Below are positions 54,101 through 58,110 of a stretch of DNA of 64,000 bases, piece by piece. Numbering within the stretch: the stretch's first letter is position 1; each line of letters starts with the position of its first letter. Under the pieces are notes generated by a model. That model was not told the origin of the DNA. It ran no database searches and saw only the letters and a list, made by a program, of their open reading frames with translations. Location: the NCBI GenBank assembly GCA_964386705.1, contig CAYLTY010000006.1:1-64000 (forward strand). Reading direction: 5' to 3'. Position numbers and translations under genes: made by a program. This DNA comes from AM-0621 sp964386705 (GTDB lineage: Bacteria > Planctomycetota > Planctomycetia > Planctomycetales > Planctomycetaceae).

Positions 54101-55600
54101 CACGACGGTAATCGAGTTACCAGCCACGGCTGACACGAACATCACTTCGTCGTTGATCTGGATATATTGCTGAGCCCGGAAGGCACGGCCATCGACGACC
54201 TGCAGCAGCGTGTCGGTCGTACTCAGTGCTGCAACCAGAGTGGTTTCTGCGGAGAAACCGCTGAAGTCAAACTCGACAGGTCCGCGGTTCGCTGTCACGA
54301 ACGCCGCCGTTGAAGTTGCATCAAAACGCAGGCCGTCGCCCAGCGTATTGTCGACGGTGTTGTTGCTGACAGCACCATAGACATTGCTGTCGATGGAGTT
54401 CACAACGATACCGTCGCTGCCAGAAACGCCATTACCCTGAATCTTGTTGCCGTCAATTCGCAGATTGGTCAGCTGCGACCGGGTAATGTCAAAATGAATA
54501 CCATCGACTTGCGGCACAATTGCGTCGATGGTGTTATTGCGAATGGTCACGCCATCCTGGGGAGCGTCGGTCAGCGAGATCTCGACGCTGCGAATGGTCG
54601 TATTGTTTTCAATCGCCAGCGATGTTGCTGCGGCGCGGTCGAGAGTGATGCTCAGGCCGTCATCGCCATTGTTGCCGGTGATACTATTCTTGGTGATGCG
54701 TACACTGCCGATGGAGGTCGTAACATCGACCGAGCCACCACTGAGATAAACACCGCTGCCGCCCTTGGTGTTATCCAGTTTGAAAGTGTTTTCATCGACG
54801 ACGGTCAACGTATCTCGAGTGTTAGCCGCGGCAACGCCATTCACACCGGTGATCGTGACCTCGGTGCCGGATTGCAGCCCGTGATCAACTGCCACGATCT
54901 GAACCGGATCCAGAGCCGTTGCACCCGGTATCACATCAAAGACTTGCAACTGCCGTCCGGTCGCCGCGAGTTCGACGCCATCAATGGTGGATTCAGAGAC
55001 GTCAAGTTCACCGATGGTGCTGTTGCGAGACTGGCTGGACAAGTCGACTCGAAGCCCTGAACCGAAACCACCAGTGATGATGGACTGGTAAACGGTCAGC
55101 TCCGGCAGCTGTACATCGACCAGCGCGACATCAACACCAGGATCTACGTCGCTGGTGACGTTTGAACTCTCGACCACCAGAGAGTTCAGGTCGACGTTCG
55201 TCAGTGAGATGTCAATACCTTCAACGCCGACGCCGTTGACATTGACCTGCTTGAAAGCGATGCGATCGAGATCGAGCCCGGACAGGGTAATGTTGATACC
55301 CGTGCCCGCGCCGCTGATCTGGACCGAGTCCACGACGATCGAGTCGAACTCGGGCGTGCCATCGCTGTCGATGTCGAGATCGACATTGCGGATGTTGACG
55401 ACACCATTGCGGGCATCAACAAACTGCTGATCGACAACAAAGGCTGTCAGCAGTTGACGGGCTTCGAGGGCCTCGGTGCGGCGTGCACGAGTGCTCGAAC
55501 CGTGCCAGGCCAAGTGATTGCGGTAGCGGCCTCGACGGACGCTACGACGCTTCGCCTGAATAGATTGAGCAAACGACCGCACCCACGAAGTCAGCAACAT
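36173..55600 (-). CDS. giant (6475-residue) modular extracellular protein with Ig-like, beta-helix, Calx-beta and RTX repeats
   Basis: ATG 55600 follows GGGAGA by five bases. There is no classical signal peptide: the start is basic (MLLTSWVRSFAQSIQAKRRS) and leads to LEARQLLTA (residues 45-53), the planctomycete extracellular motif. Then come beta-helix-like repeats (about 53-1350), about ten Ig-like repeats (DVTPDPR..VVTIKFSEPV) to 3110, three CSLREA-type beta-helix units (LRAAVMEAG, LRAAIMEANAL, LRAAVMEANAL; 3110-5150), three Calx-beta domains (5150-5517), a spacer domain, RTX repeats (5720-6437) and the tail LEPGEVDNAFVLS. It probably binds calcium and acts as a surface adhesin or matrix protein. 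No protease or toxin domain is visible. Confidence 0.85.
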   Translation of the reverse strand: MLLTSWVRSFAQSIQAKRRSVRRGRYRNHLAWHGSSTRARRTEALEARQLLTAFVVDQQFVDARNGVVNIRNVDLDIDSDGTPEFDSIVVDSVQISGAGTGINITLSGLDLDRIAFKQVNVNGVGVEGIDISLTNVDLNSLVVESSNVTSDVDPGVDVALVDVQLPELTVYQSIITGGFGSGLRVDLSSQSRNSTIGELDVSESTIDGVELAATGRQLQVFDVIPGATALDPVQIVAVDHGLQSGTEVTITGVNGVAAANTRDTLTVVDENTFKLDNTKGGSGVYLSGGSVDVTTSIGSVRITKNSITGNNGDDGLSITLDRAAATSLAIENNTTIRSVEISLTDAPQDGVTIRNNTIDAIVPQVDGIHFDITRSQLTNLRIDGNKIQGNGVSGSDGIVVNSIDSNVYGAVSNNTVDNTLGDGLRFDATSTAAFVTANRGPVEFDFSGFSAETTLVAALSTTDTLLQVVDGRAFRAQQYIQINDEVMFVSAVAGNSITVVRAQRSTLALPHEAGARVISVTAALSGSARGIFGNTFSNNDGAGFRVSFNAGAALQADVTKNSFIGNQTRGIDVTVDSTRAAETGVARGGISRTDTTLNVLNAAVFGAFLTPFNIQVEGETLTVTGINGNTLNVIRGVNGTQAAFHATNTPVTASIGDGLNLNIGGATTASRNTFTGNRADAISINLLNTAAGSVAVRNNVITASVETSDLASDGNAIAVRLTGTAGQNQATATLRRSIVDSNLIGTAAVTTLSSSVTAAATVFTVADTSIFAIGSSFRVDGEEMNVTNIVAATRTLTVLRARNGTTATTHAAGALLIPTVGGNQGRGFDFVSQEKTTLEDLLITNNVIANNTDDGVRIRREGEGASSTVNPTSTQTNSVTISSNTINRNATRPGLEVLDPVLNLQTFGAGIEIISQHGSLDSLDVEISRNNITGNRRTAGGGGANGTIEPHSTGISLRAEADAVILANVIDNVVTYNEGNGIYLTTREESPTDARDIGGLFVKNTVSFNGLDGIEFGGHFGVVNLLEIGRTGTDPSDGRSLGNVISNNGDHGININHGGNASIVNNQISNNGANPSRQAVPLGTPSPDAGNQLSTSMRIPGSGIFLFNADPSGQTAVNVVIDQNTIRSNLAMGIDLNAIGAGSITASTVFATIRDNLISINQNDGVELSGPVNATLLHNTLDRNLGRGLDIMNAGTSSSNYRIGNGLETGRNTFIANGQEGIMYLTSASAQDQNLLSSDVNAFLPTGLLTTLPQAILQIDTNTIKDNGTNNSSVGSGLVMRIGSSQTSGNAFDNQTGTATGIGSPNGIPINTVTGAGLNVNARTNARVVGNDFEGNFGSDMTVAPFVSTINPPTTAGVWGRNEARQFAVDNYTSDPLSRLNLQMQSNRGNGLDVIQGLVGYTNPEGVFKSRDGAVQGGDSGGDSGPFSNISRLRSITQIPSRMAQGLPGDGFPAGFMLPPGPGPFPTNGPDPYLFTDYDIADITGGDGQNDLVVTTEVVHGYFTGQEVQVAGARGIGSNGAQHMHAANGKWRIQVIDALTFRLVGTAGNGGLAYFGQGRVWIPDPFASPRIFLYPGMGPSTFRIASNFDTAGAGTQNNFTSGDNFYNYQGHAWETWTPLKSLTGVVTNVQQFGASTIRVTSPSHGLTNQRVVRFDGIAGSEDINTDTSAFFLTTVIDADTFEITLPGGLDDNYLNGGEWRTVDDSFLDPRAPTFPQPIINDVTPDPRTTNSGVVTIKFSEPVTNVDIDDFLLKRDGVPVDISGLIVNQIDSRTVTIDLSSVTTQEGLYELTQDNRAPEAKMVELVSNSLTGPVGVVTINFTENVTGVDINDFVLQRNVNDGKGYVPINLSHLLGVEGRFGANLVVNQISPKQYTVDLTALTNDNGDYRFSLLAPRADTTVAPVTSNVSGQPVLIRSQNPHNLSTGMTVEIDQINGNFSTLGSLNGQSFVITVINEYEFRLNGTTSNGASTAGGRWFFRPDINDETGRPFSLNSFGDIADARISWTRQNSAPTADIIDVTQDPRATAVSSVQVVFSEPVRIANVGVGDFRLTRDVGFGQVPVTLTSVTVTALDPDPTNTFATRFVVNNLGVLTSPDGRYRLTLITTDSSRITDQQGSFLANPALDEWVMDTTGPFPSIQAISPQMRTVPVDTVTFTFNQNVNGVDLTDANTHFLLTRDTGSGPVGVPLIDPTGMAIPIIRNSGSTYELNLASVTGDINGDSIDGRYVLTLRRGTGIALASNGRPQAVDGIATWSQDATAPLADIEDIDPNPRIQDAGNVIIRFSELITGLNRFNAATDFELTRDIGDGNGPQPVSLAGVRVRPIGPRTSAGVAIANPFDLTTDLLADTFVLDLSTLTTIDGIYTLSMKATGAITDATGNAFETNATSTDTWILLPKGTDTQIIDAALPARPVIIDPRRPTPNFSLQSSLQAALQANYAVGDDVDRFFLDLTPPQVVPGTVIVDPDPRSTSVGIVTIAFTEAVSGVNLSDLVLRRNGVNVSLNGLILNTISSSQYSIDLNLVTGAPGSYELLVQAPGSLIQDAAGNALQGGLLSLDTWVVENIGPSATISVTSPRTTSANDVVVDFTKNIRIADFGLSDLRLERDVGNGYEIVPITTGMITPVAPVSGFAKKFTVNLSAAGLTDVPGNYRITLVAKDSGIVDQAGIELAGDASTVWILDNTKPLADIIDVLPDPLPPGASAGIVNILFTEDVVGVDIDDFTLSVNGVPVSLTGAKFKAETLRRYTIDLTTVSKADATYELRLNKTGSGIKDLAGNDLATGAISSAITAAATTITLSDVKNFTGVTPFIIQIDSERMEVIGVNGNQFTVVRGDSGTTPAAHVAQAPVVLVSDPGFGASDIWFQGVDTTAPTGKISSIASPRNTPVGIVTINFSEAVTGVDLGDFTLTHKGSPVNLQNPDLDVTIRKFPGSESQYLLDLTSATFLQGTYVLSLVTTDTTTPIRDLAASPNTFAVGSSVTWDNKLIDPSATISDVTPNPRLRPAGIVTIDFTQPVQGLDISDFRLTRDGQQVSLRGIDVQMSPSGATQYFVDLTPVTGTEGEYRFTLQAAGSQVTEISTGDPLLSDAFTEWESLTEITVTSTSDVADDNPGDGTVSLTTDNKIALRAAVMEAGRLAGDDIIVLDEGIYTLSIAGTGEQFAATGDLDIFDTTGTTTIRGKGAGLTIIDGGQLERIFHVTAGAKLVLEGVTIRNGQVTGSEDGGGIRNDGGIVEIRDSVITNNRSFDDGGAINNDGQMLIVNSTITRNQATNNGGAIRNVGALRVENSLIGGVYTPTSNPVVDNRNRAGVSGGAIVNLANGTVAIVNSTVSGNTVTNPTGNGGGISNQALFPNINGLLAASLNAGATTLLVANANVFPNQEVFDIRIDNEDIRVTQVTNNTFTITRGVNGTVAAAHTVGAVVALRSNLSLVNATIDNNQAANLGGGLHVTNGRTLVKNTIVGGTNSTTVATNGPDVWNNNSTTTIVSLGGNVVARNNGATAAFPTGATVGTVANPVNPGIDPLANNGGPTLTHALRLGSVAIDIGQPQLTTLDQRGITRVLTTVDAGAYEFGGFFVDSTVDSPDVNPGDGIVADNYGRKTLRAAIMEANALAGPNAIKLADETYQLGLTELDKIAPTVDIVDVTDPLQDNKSGLDQVDSVVLQFSEPVNATPAQILAQLQLRYTVAGGSAALQSLASATITRDAVDITRYTISGLRNLLTADGLYEFRFVTTPVIADFENNALADDKTLTITGAAAIDQFTRGLDKFSPTAALSPVSPNPRTTNPGVVTLNFSEPVSGINLSAGAPQFTLTYNNGTSAVNVPLTSAAVQQITQSRYELDLTNVLIDSTQNIGLDAPGTYTLTFDPALGGGTVTDIPQNPYAGGILSDTWTVVLDNIAPVADIVDVPTDPRIGSVGVVTIKFDENVVGVDLNNAELQFDLTIDVDGPGPQPASKIDLSALTVTQVNDSTYTVDLSSVTTRDGFYTLTLDPATFPLLPIADTVEVDALHPNAPNKMAAAASETFVIGDDVARFTNQAQPIPVNGMSRDDAASFGDIDITAGDLTIIGGGSNESVIDGGDIDRVLDVYAGVTLHLINLGVSNGKVLDTRDGGGIRNENLGLPGASLIELLGVELASNDAGGRGGAVFSNGDVIISDSTISSNSADFGAGVYNEQATLTVSQSAVTGNVADTDGGGIYNDRTSTVTFVGSNLSGNTAQRHGGGLYNNDSASASLVDSTLASNSAANDGGAVFNELAADLSIDNSTLAANAAERGGGIFDQDGNVTVTRSALSANTARTDGGALYITSAGVVLVSNSTFSGNKAENNGGAIDTDGTLTLDSVVLADNKATADGSVVGGSGGAIDNSRSLTIQSSFIQGNSAEVDGGGIRNSGNGSITINLSTISDNAAGGDGGSIYNTGSASITFAQSTVANSTAGDQGGGLYQGSTGAINFTNGTISENRAAFGGGVYNTRTFSFTNSTLSSNIASTDGGGLYNDGGTATLQSSTVFANRATGSGGGIRNVTVFGPVNLKNTIVAANLAPTNPDVSGVQFVSQGNNLIGNVGTVSSLTSSGGNLIGTTATPIDPLLGPLQDNGGPTRTHALLFGSPARDKGSNVGVSATDQRGFARIFDGDGNGTATVDIGSFESGFVVNTFLDTIDVKPGDLSSADGAGNSSLRAAVMEANALDGDDTILLLPGTFKLTIAGRDEDGSAQGDLDITTDSLTIIGSGTDQTIVDAALLDRVFHVKAGATLNLKNLTVIGGRELLGGGIYNQGTITLENVIVTGNQADFGGGLYNDQVASTLSTAIGTANTTLQIANPGSFPTSVPFDFTIGSERVRVTNVATIGAVTTFTVIRGANGTTPVAHNLGDKVTMIGSATIADSTISGNEARLQGGGLFNRNPLTLTRVNISNNNSNSQGGGLFNRGAVSMTGTTFDGNQTAGTGGAIYNDQGVAGETASISIDSSTLSNNVAGIKAGAIYNNDAITILNSTISSNSANAMGGGIINTPHLDPTIGSIGTMSLTNTTIVLNSTDGVGGGFINQSAAGRVNVRNTIISGNTARRQDADVRGAFTSLGANFIGDAGTSSGFINLANGDQVGSTSSPFDAVFGPLADNGGPTKTHSLLSGSPAIDQGNNSGGEPVDQRGGQRPTDTDADVGSFEVQENHIVIRDVTAAEGDTGETLFIFAVTLAEASAEPVTVSYRTEADTAKTGSDFLEQTGTITFAPGELTKTIVIEVNGDISSEAGTTAATAEKFFVRLFSPVNAIIDDGEAEGHILNDDAYVSVSDVQIVESDTGTKTATFTVTLDVPSFYDVTIDYSTANDSAVAGSDYESKSGSLFFSKGETTKTVSVTINGDTSLENYERFFLNALSSSLDSNGDKLEFAKPQGIGTILNDEVSFVSTDTPSVTEGNTGSTTSMTFTVSLAQPVGVPVTVDVSTLSGTAIGGSDYQSKTQALTFNPNSSNLALPGDTSKNFTVNVIGDSRFEPSEKFSVTLANVTRAGVALPSAMVSSGAEGTIINDDSPPTEWRIRQNSTHTAIEVYKDNVFQFASANLTNPVSVTGTVNDDVFMIDYANGNPVPTGGLNIDGGAEIGGDSVVLTDSNSKFSATNIIYTATGGESGTISVDGSLITYSDLEPIVDNLPAVSRTVNLTDAVNHKLQIVDDTSIAGNSLINSLESPATFESISFLNPSSSLTVNLGSGNNNATIDSLDPAFAGTFILNAGAGNDTVSALNFTGTFTLNGDGGNDSLSGGNGNDTINGGAGSDTLFGSGGNDTLRGHDTLTVDDNLGDTIGGGIGNDSILGQGGNDNLLGANGDDTVDGGAGNDTLSGGNNNDSLLGGDGVDALSGDDGADTLQGNAGNDTLSGGVGADSLDGGADNDSLLGGADNDTLNGSAGNDLLSGELGDDSLLGGADNDTLDGGAGNNSLNGEAGTDRVDLDVTGLGTVVLTNTTLTVGGSPTTFTSVEQFKFVGGAEANLINAAGYTLGAVTIIGNGGNDSLFGGSGADSIDAGDGNDSVNGGGGNDTVLGGLGNDSLRGGLGNDSIIGAVGIDTIFGEEGDDIIDGGDGADSLNGDAGNDLITGAAAIDIIFGGDGNDSLYGGDAEDTINGGAGNDFLLGDNDNDSLIGGAGNDTMLGAAGFDTLVTGDGSDFVDGQGSSDIMQVADGTSGNDAYSLTYSAGFLNLAKTSGTAFSVMFRRTEVIVLNTLGGADVFTTGDLTGSVDTVNIQLSLGDGDDSLNASANTYALIAFQANGGAGNDSLVSGNGLLDSTPVFFGRNVLDGDFGVDFIVGGNGSDVITGGEGNDNLYGGGGNDTVQGGVGNDYIRGNGGNDSILAGDGNDTVKADAGNDVIDGGAGNDKLAGDAGNDAITGGDGDDTIKAGDGNDFVDGGNGADVIRGDAGNDRIVGGAGRDILLGDDGNDTLSGTNDPDVIIGGLGVDSLLGNGGVDTLVGGTGSGTPPSESNFYLEPGEVDNAFVLSTSVLNMFNF
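36290..38440 (-). repeat. RTX calcium-binding repeat tract of the giant protein
   Basis: About 2.1 kb of 27-base periods encode GGxGxDxLx nonapeptides (for example GNDTINGGAGSDTLFGSGGN). A short non-RTX module (VDLDVTGLGTVVLTNTTL with FVGGAEANLINAAGY) and a second spacer break the tract in two places. The DNA is nearly repetitive and makes long proline/serine-rich open frames on the other strand, which are not genes. Confidence 0.85.
39050..40150 (-). repeat. three tandem Calx-beta domains of the giant protein
   Basis: Each unit carries the Calx-beta pattern: AEGDTG or VESDTG, V(T)V.Y.T...TA..GsDY, G.itF..Ge..k.i.v.v.gD...E..E.F...L and ..G.I.NDD. The first is RDVTAAEGDTGETLFIF, the second ESDTGTKTATFTVTL, the third TEGNTGSTTSMTFTVSL. 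They sit between the last beta-helix unit and the spacer domain. Confidence 0.85.
40150..46270 (-). repeat. three CSLREA-type beta-helix units, the second split by Ig-like repeats
   Basis: Unit 1 is at about 44860-46270 (VADDNPGDGTVSLTTDNKIA), unit 2 at about 41760-44900 (DVNPGDGIVADNYG) and unit 3 at 40150-41690 (DVKPGDLSSADGAG). Each is followed by GGGI.N and NSTI-type rungs of a right-handed beta-helix with NNGGAIRN-like turns. Unit 2 is interrupted between 43580 and 44730 by three Ig-like repeats. Confidence 0.75.
41011..54240 (-). repeat. module A: six scattered copies of a ~65-residue insert in the giant protein
   Basis: Copies lie at about 54035-54240, 53640-53850, 53142-53360, 47058-47268, 45340-45555 and 41011-41242. 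Consensus: TTL.V.....F.......I.I..E.M.VT.V.GN..TV.RG.NGT..A.H..GA.V. Examples are NGTTATTHAAGA and NGTVAAAHTVGA. Some copies interrupt beta-helix rungs or an Ig-like repeat, so they look like inserted domains rather than a regular array. Confidence 0.65.
46270..50460 (-). repeat. block of about ten Ig-like repeats of the giant protein
   Basis: Each repeat of 100-150 residues follows a pattern of I.DV.PDPR.T..G.VTI.F.E.V.GVD..DF.L.RDG...L, then LT.V....G.Y.L and D..GN. It resembles Big_12-type bacterial Ig-like domains. Repeats 2 and 8 contain an inserted module (see modules A and B). Confidence 0.7.
49665..54925 (-). repeat. module B: four scattered copies of an 'HGL...G..V.I.G..G' module
   Basis: Copies lie at about 54730-54925, 50905-51170, 50490-50745 and 49665-49905. 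Each has HGL, HGY or HNL, then (S/T)G..V.I....G, and ends with V.D...F.L.G...NG. (examples DHGLQSGTEVTITG and NPHNLSTGMTVEIDQI). This type of small module is common in phage tail-fibre-like and modular surface proteins. Confidence 0.55.
51500..55440 (-). repeat. N-terminal beta-helix-like region of the giant protein
   Basis: Many irregular copies of an 'I..N.I.GN..DGI.I' rung (for example SITGNNGDDGLSITLDRA, NNVIANNTDDGVRIRREG and VISNNGDHGININHGG) fit a right-handed parallel beta-helix, as in NosD or pectate lyase-like proteins. Modules A and B are interspersed. Confidence 0.65.
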
Positions 55601-56304
55601 GGACGTCTCCCAGAGCTGAGTCTGTCCGAAAATTCAAAGTCGTCGGACGGCCATCATCGAACGCAAATGATTGTGCCGTCTGACTGTAGATCTTGTCGTA
55701 AACACGCATCGAATAACGAGTTTGGCTCAAGTGGCCAAGGCCAAACCTGCACTCGTCCCCAATGCGCAACAAACCGCGTCTTGTTTTCGACCAACAACGA
55801 GTCCGAACGCTGCGGAACCCGAAGTGGTGTCAACTGCCGAAGAACCGTTTGGCTCGACGCTTTCGGCTACCTGAACAGATCCCAAATCCTTTGCCCAAAC
55901 CGCTTTTTCAGCGCAGCCAGACCTGAGAAACGGTGAAAGGCGCGAGGAAATGGGTGAGATTCGACGCCTGTACCGCCCCGGCGGTTCCTGGTTCTTGCGG
56001 AACAGTTCCGTATCGAGCCAGAACAAGGTGCCGGAAAATGACAACTCCTGAAATTCCGGCATGACGGATCCGAAAACGCCGATCCGGTCCGCCAAAACTT
56101 CTCTTAAGGATAGAACGAATTGAACCTTTCGCATCACCTGTGATGGATTCAGCAGGCAAAGTGAATGTGAGCGGCTGCCCGCAGAACTGCTCGACATCCT
56201 ACAACCCGAATTTTCGGCTCAAGCCCTACAAGCTCTCAAGTCGATACGACGACGGGAATCGCTGCGCGTCCCTGCGCCCGCATTCCGGTTTTGGAGATCA
56301 GGAC
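55601..56304. other. divergent intergenic region of about 700 bases
   Basis: It separates the giant protein gene from the duplicated secreted protein gene and should hold both promoters. Open frames cross it, but their composition and lack of conserved features give no support. I see no strong hairpin or repeat. The ribosome sites are GGGAGA for the giant gene and GGAG before ATG 56305. Confidence 0.5.
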
Positions 56305-58092
56305 ATGAAGTGGCTTTTGTTACGGGCAACGGGTTCTGCCGATTTGACCACGACGGCCCGGCGGTCGCCACAGCGGCTGTTCGGCATGCTGACGTGTGCT
56401 GTCCTGATCGCGCTGACAGGTACGGCTGTCGCTCAACCTGGCCCATTCGGAGCGCCACCGGCTGGCCCCACGGCCATCCACACCAACCGGGCTGGTTTTC
56501 GGATTCCCTACCAATACGACCCGCATGAGATTGCTCGTTTGGGCGCCCGTGAAATTCGGCTGTTCAAATCACTCGACCAAGGTGCCCATTGGGAGCACGT
56601 GCAGAGTGTCGCTCCGGCGGTGGGACGGTTTGATTTTCAGGCCAATCGCGACGGCGAATACTGGTTTGCGGTGCGGACTCTGGATTCTCAGGGGCAACTT
56701 CATCCTGGTGGCGACGCAAGTCCGGGGCTTGTCGTTGTGGTGGATACACAGAACCCCCGACTGACAGTGGACTTGCGCGAAAGTAGTCCCGGCAAGGTGG
56801 AACTCTCGTGGAGTGCCCTTGATCCAAATCTGGCGGTTGAAACTCTGCGGCTGGAGTTCACTCAAGCGGGCGTTTCCGACTGGCAGTCCGTCGGAGCTGC
56901 TCCGCAAGCGTCCGGTCAGACTTCCTGGAGTGTGGCCGCCGGTGGGGTGGTGGGCGTCCGCGGTCAGGTGCAGGACAAGGCCGGCAACGTCGCTCGAGCC
57001 CAGTATCAGATCCAGGTGCGACCCGCGTTCCCGGGCAACAACACAAACGCCAATCCGATCAATCCCAACGCCGCCCCGGCGCCTCCGCCACCGGGGCCTG
57101 TCGCCCGATTGCCTCAGGGGACTGTAACTCCGGGATCAAACCCCTTCGCGCAGCTGTTTGGTAATTCGGGCGGTTCTACGAACCACACACCGGCGCCTGC
57201 ACCGGCTTTCGGCCCGACAGTTTCCAATCAGCCGTTTGGTTCTCCGTTCGATCAGCCGGCGTCGCGAAGTCCTAACAGCTTGTCTGGAAATGACTTGTTG
57301 AATTCGCTGCCGCCCGCACCTGCTCCGGGGCGAGATCTCGCGGCAAGTCCAAGTCCGACCGGAATGCCGCAGACTTCAGGACTGCCCAACCAGTGGCAGA
57401 ACAACGACACGTCCGCTCAGTTCCGACCAGTGTCTGATCGTGGAGGCTACCGCACTGTCAGCAGTCGACGCTTTCATATTGACTACCGCATTGACGACAT
57501 CGGTCCATCAGGCGTGGCTGCTGTCGAGCTGTATGTCACACAAAACGATGGCCAGAAGTGGTTCCGCTATGGCGTGGACGAGGATCGTCGCAGCCCATTC
57601 GAGATCGAAGTGCCGGCTGACGGCATGTACGGGTTTGTAATTCGTGTTGTCAGCGGAGCTGGCCTGTCCGACCCACCACCACAACCCTCGCAGAAGCCGG
57701 ATATTGTCGTCGTCGTCGATTCATCGCCGCCGGTGGTGCAACTGTTCCCGCTGCGTCAGGGGCAGGGCCGCGAGTCGAGCCGTATTCTCATCACCTGGCA
57801 GGCGGCGGATCAGCAACTCGCTGATACGCCTATCGCGTTGTCTTACTCAGCGAACCAGAACGGTCCGTGGGAGCCAATTACTCAAGGCTGGCAACCCAAC
57901 ACTGGCACCTACGTGTGGAACGTCGGCCCGAACGTGCCGCCGCGTCTGTTCGTCCGCCTGATCGCCCGCGACACCGCCGGCAATCTGGCTAAGGTTGATA
58001 CTCCTCAACCTGTGCTGGTCGATCTTGCTAAGCCAACGGCGCGGATTGTCGATGTTGAATCAAATCAAAATCAACAACGCGGCGCGTACTAG
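56305..58092 (+). CDS. secreted protein with two copies of a tandem beta-sandwich unit
   Basis: From ATG 56305, with GGAG upstream, the product is 595 residues. A signal peptide (FGMLTCAVLIALTGTAVA, cut before QPG) leads to a first unit (about residues 60-240: IRLFKSLDQGAHW, DGEYWFAVRTLD, VVVDTQNP, LSWSALDPNLAVETLRLEF, VQDKAGNVARAQY) and, after a linker rich in Pro, Asn and Gly, a second similar unit (about 375-590: VELYVTQNDGQKW, GMYGFVIRVVS, VVVDSSPP, ITWQAADQQLADTPIALSY, ARDTAGNLAK). The units resemble fibronectin-like beta-sandwiches. Function unknown; probably periplasmic or surface. Confidence 0.75.
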   Translation: MKWLLLRATGSADLTTTARRSPQRLFGMLTCAVLIALTGTAVAQPGPFGAPPAGPTAIHTNRAGFRIPYQYDPHEIARLGAREIRLFKSLDQGAHWEHVQSVAPAVGRFDFQANRDGEYWFAVRTLDSQGQLHPGGDASPGLVVVVDTQNPRLTVDLRESSPGKVELSWSALDPNLAVETLRLEFTQAGVSDWQSVGAAPQASGQTSWSVAAGGVVGVRGQVQDKAGNVARAQYQIQVRPAFPGNNTNANPINPNAAPAPPPPGPVARLPQGTVTPGSNPFAQLFGNSGGSTNHTPAPAPAFGPTVSNQPFGSPFDQPASRSPNSLSGNDLLNSLPPAPAPGRDLAASPSPTGMPQTSGLPNQWQNNDTSAQFRPVSDRGGYRTVSSRRFHIDYRIDDIGPSGVAAVELYVTQNDGQKWFRYGVDEDRRSPFEIEVPADGMYGFVIRVVSGAGLSDPPPQPSQKPDIVVVVDSSPPVVQLFPLRQGQGRESSRILITWQAADQQLADTPIALSYSANQNGPWEPITQGWQPNTGTYVWNVGPNVPPRLFVRLIARDTAGNLAKVDTPQPVLVDLAKPTARIVDVESNQNQQRGAY

Positions 58093-58110
58093 GGGCAGCA
58101 GATACTAAGG

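Noticed and set aside
55727..56197. Minus-strand frame of 156 codons upstream of the giant gene.
   Set aside because: No conserved motif, signal or membrane segment; it lies in the divergent promoter region and overlaps no recognisable domain.
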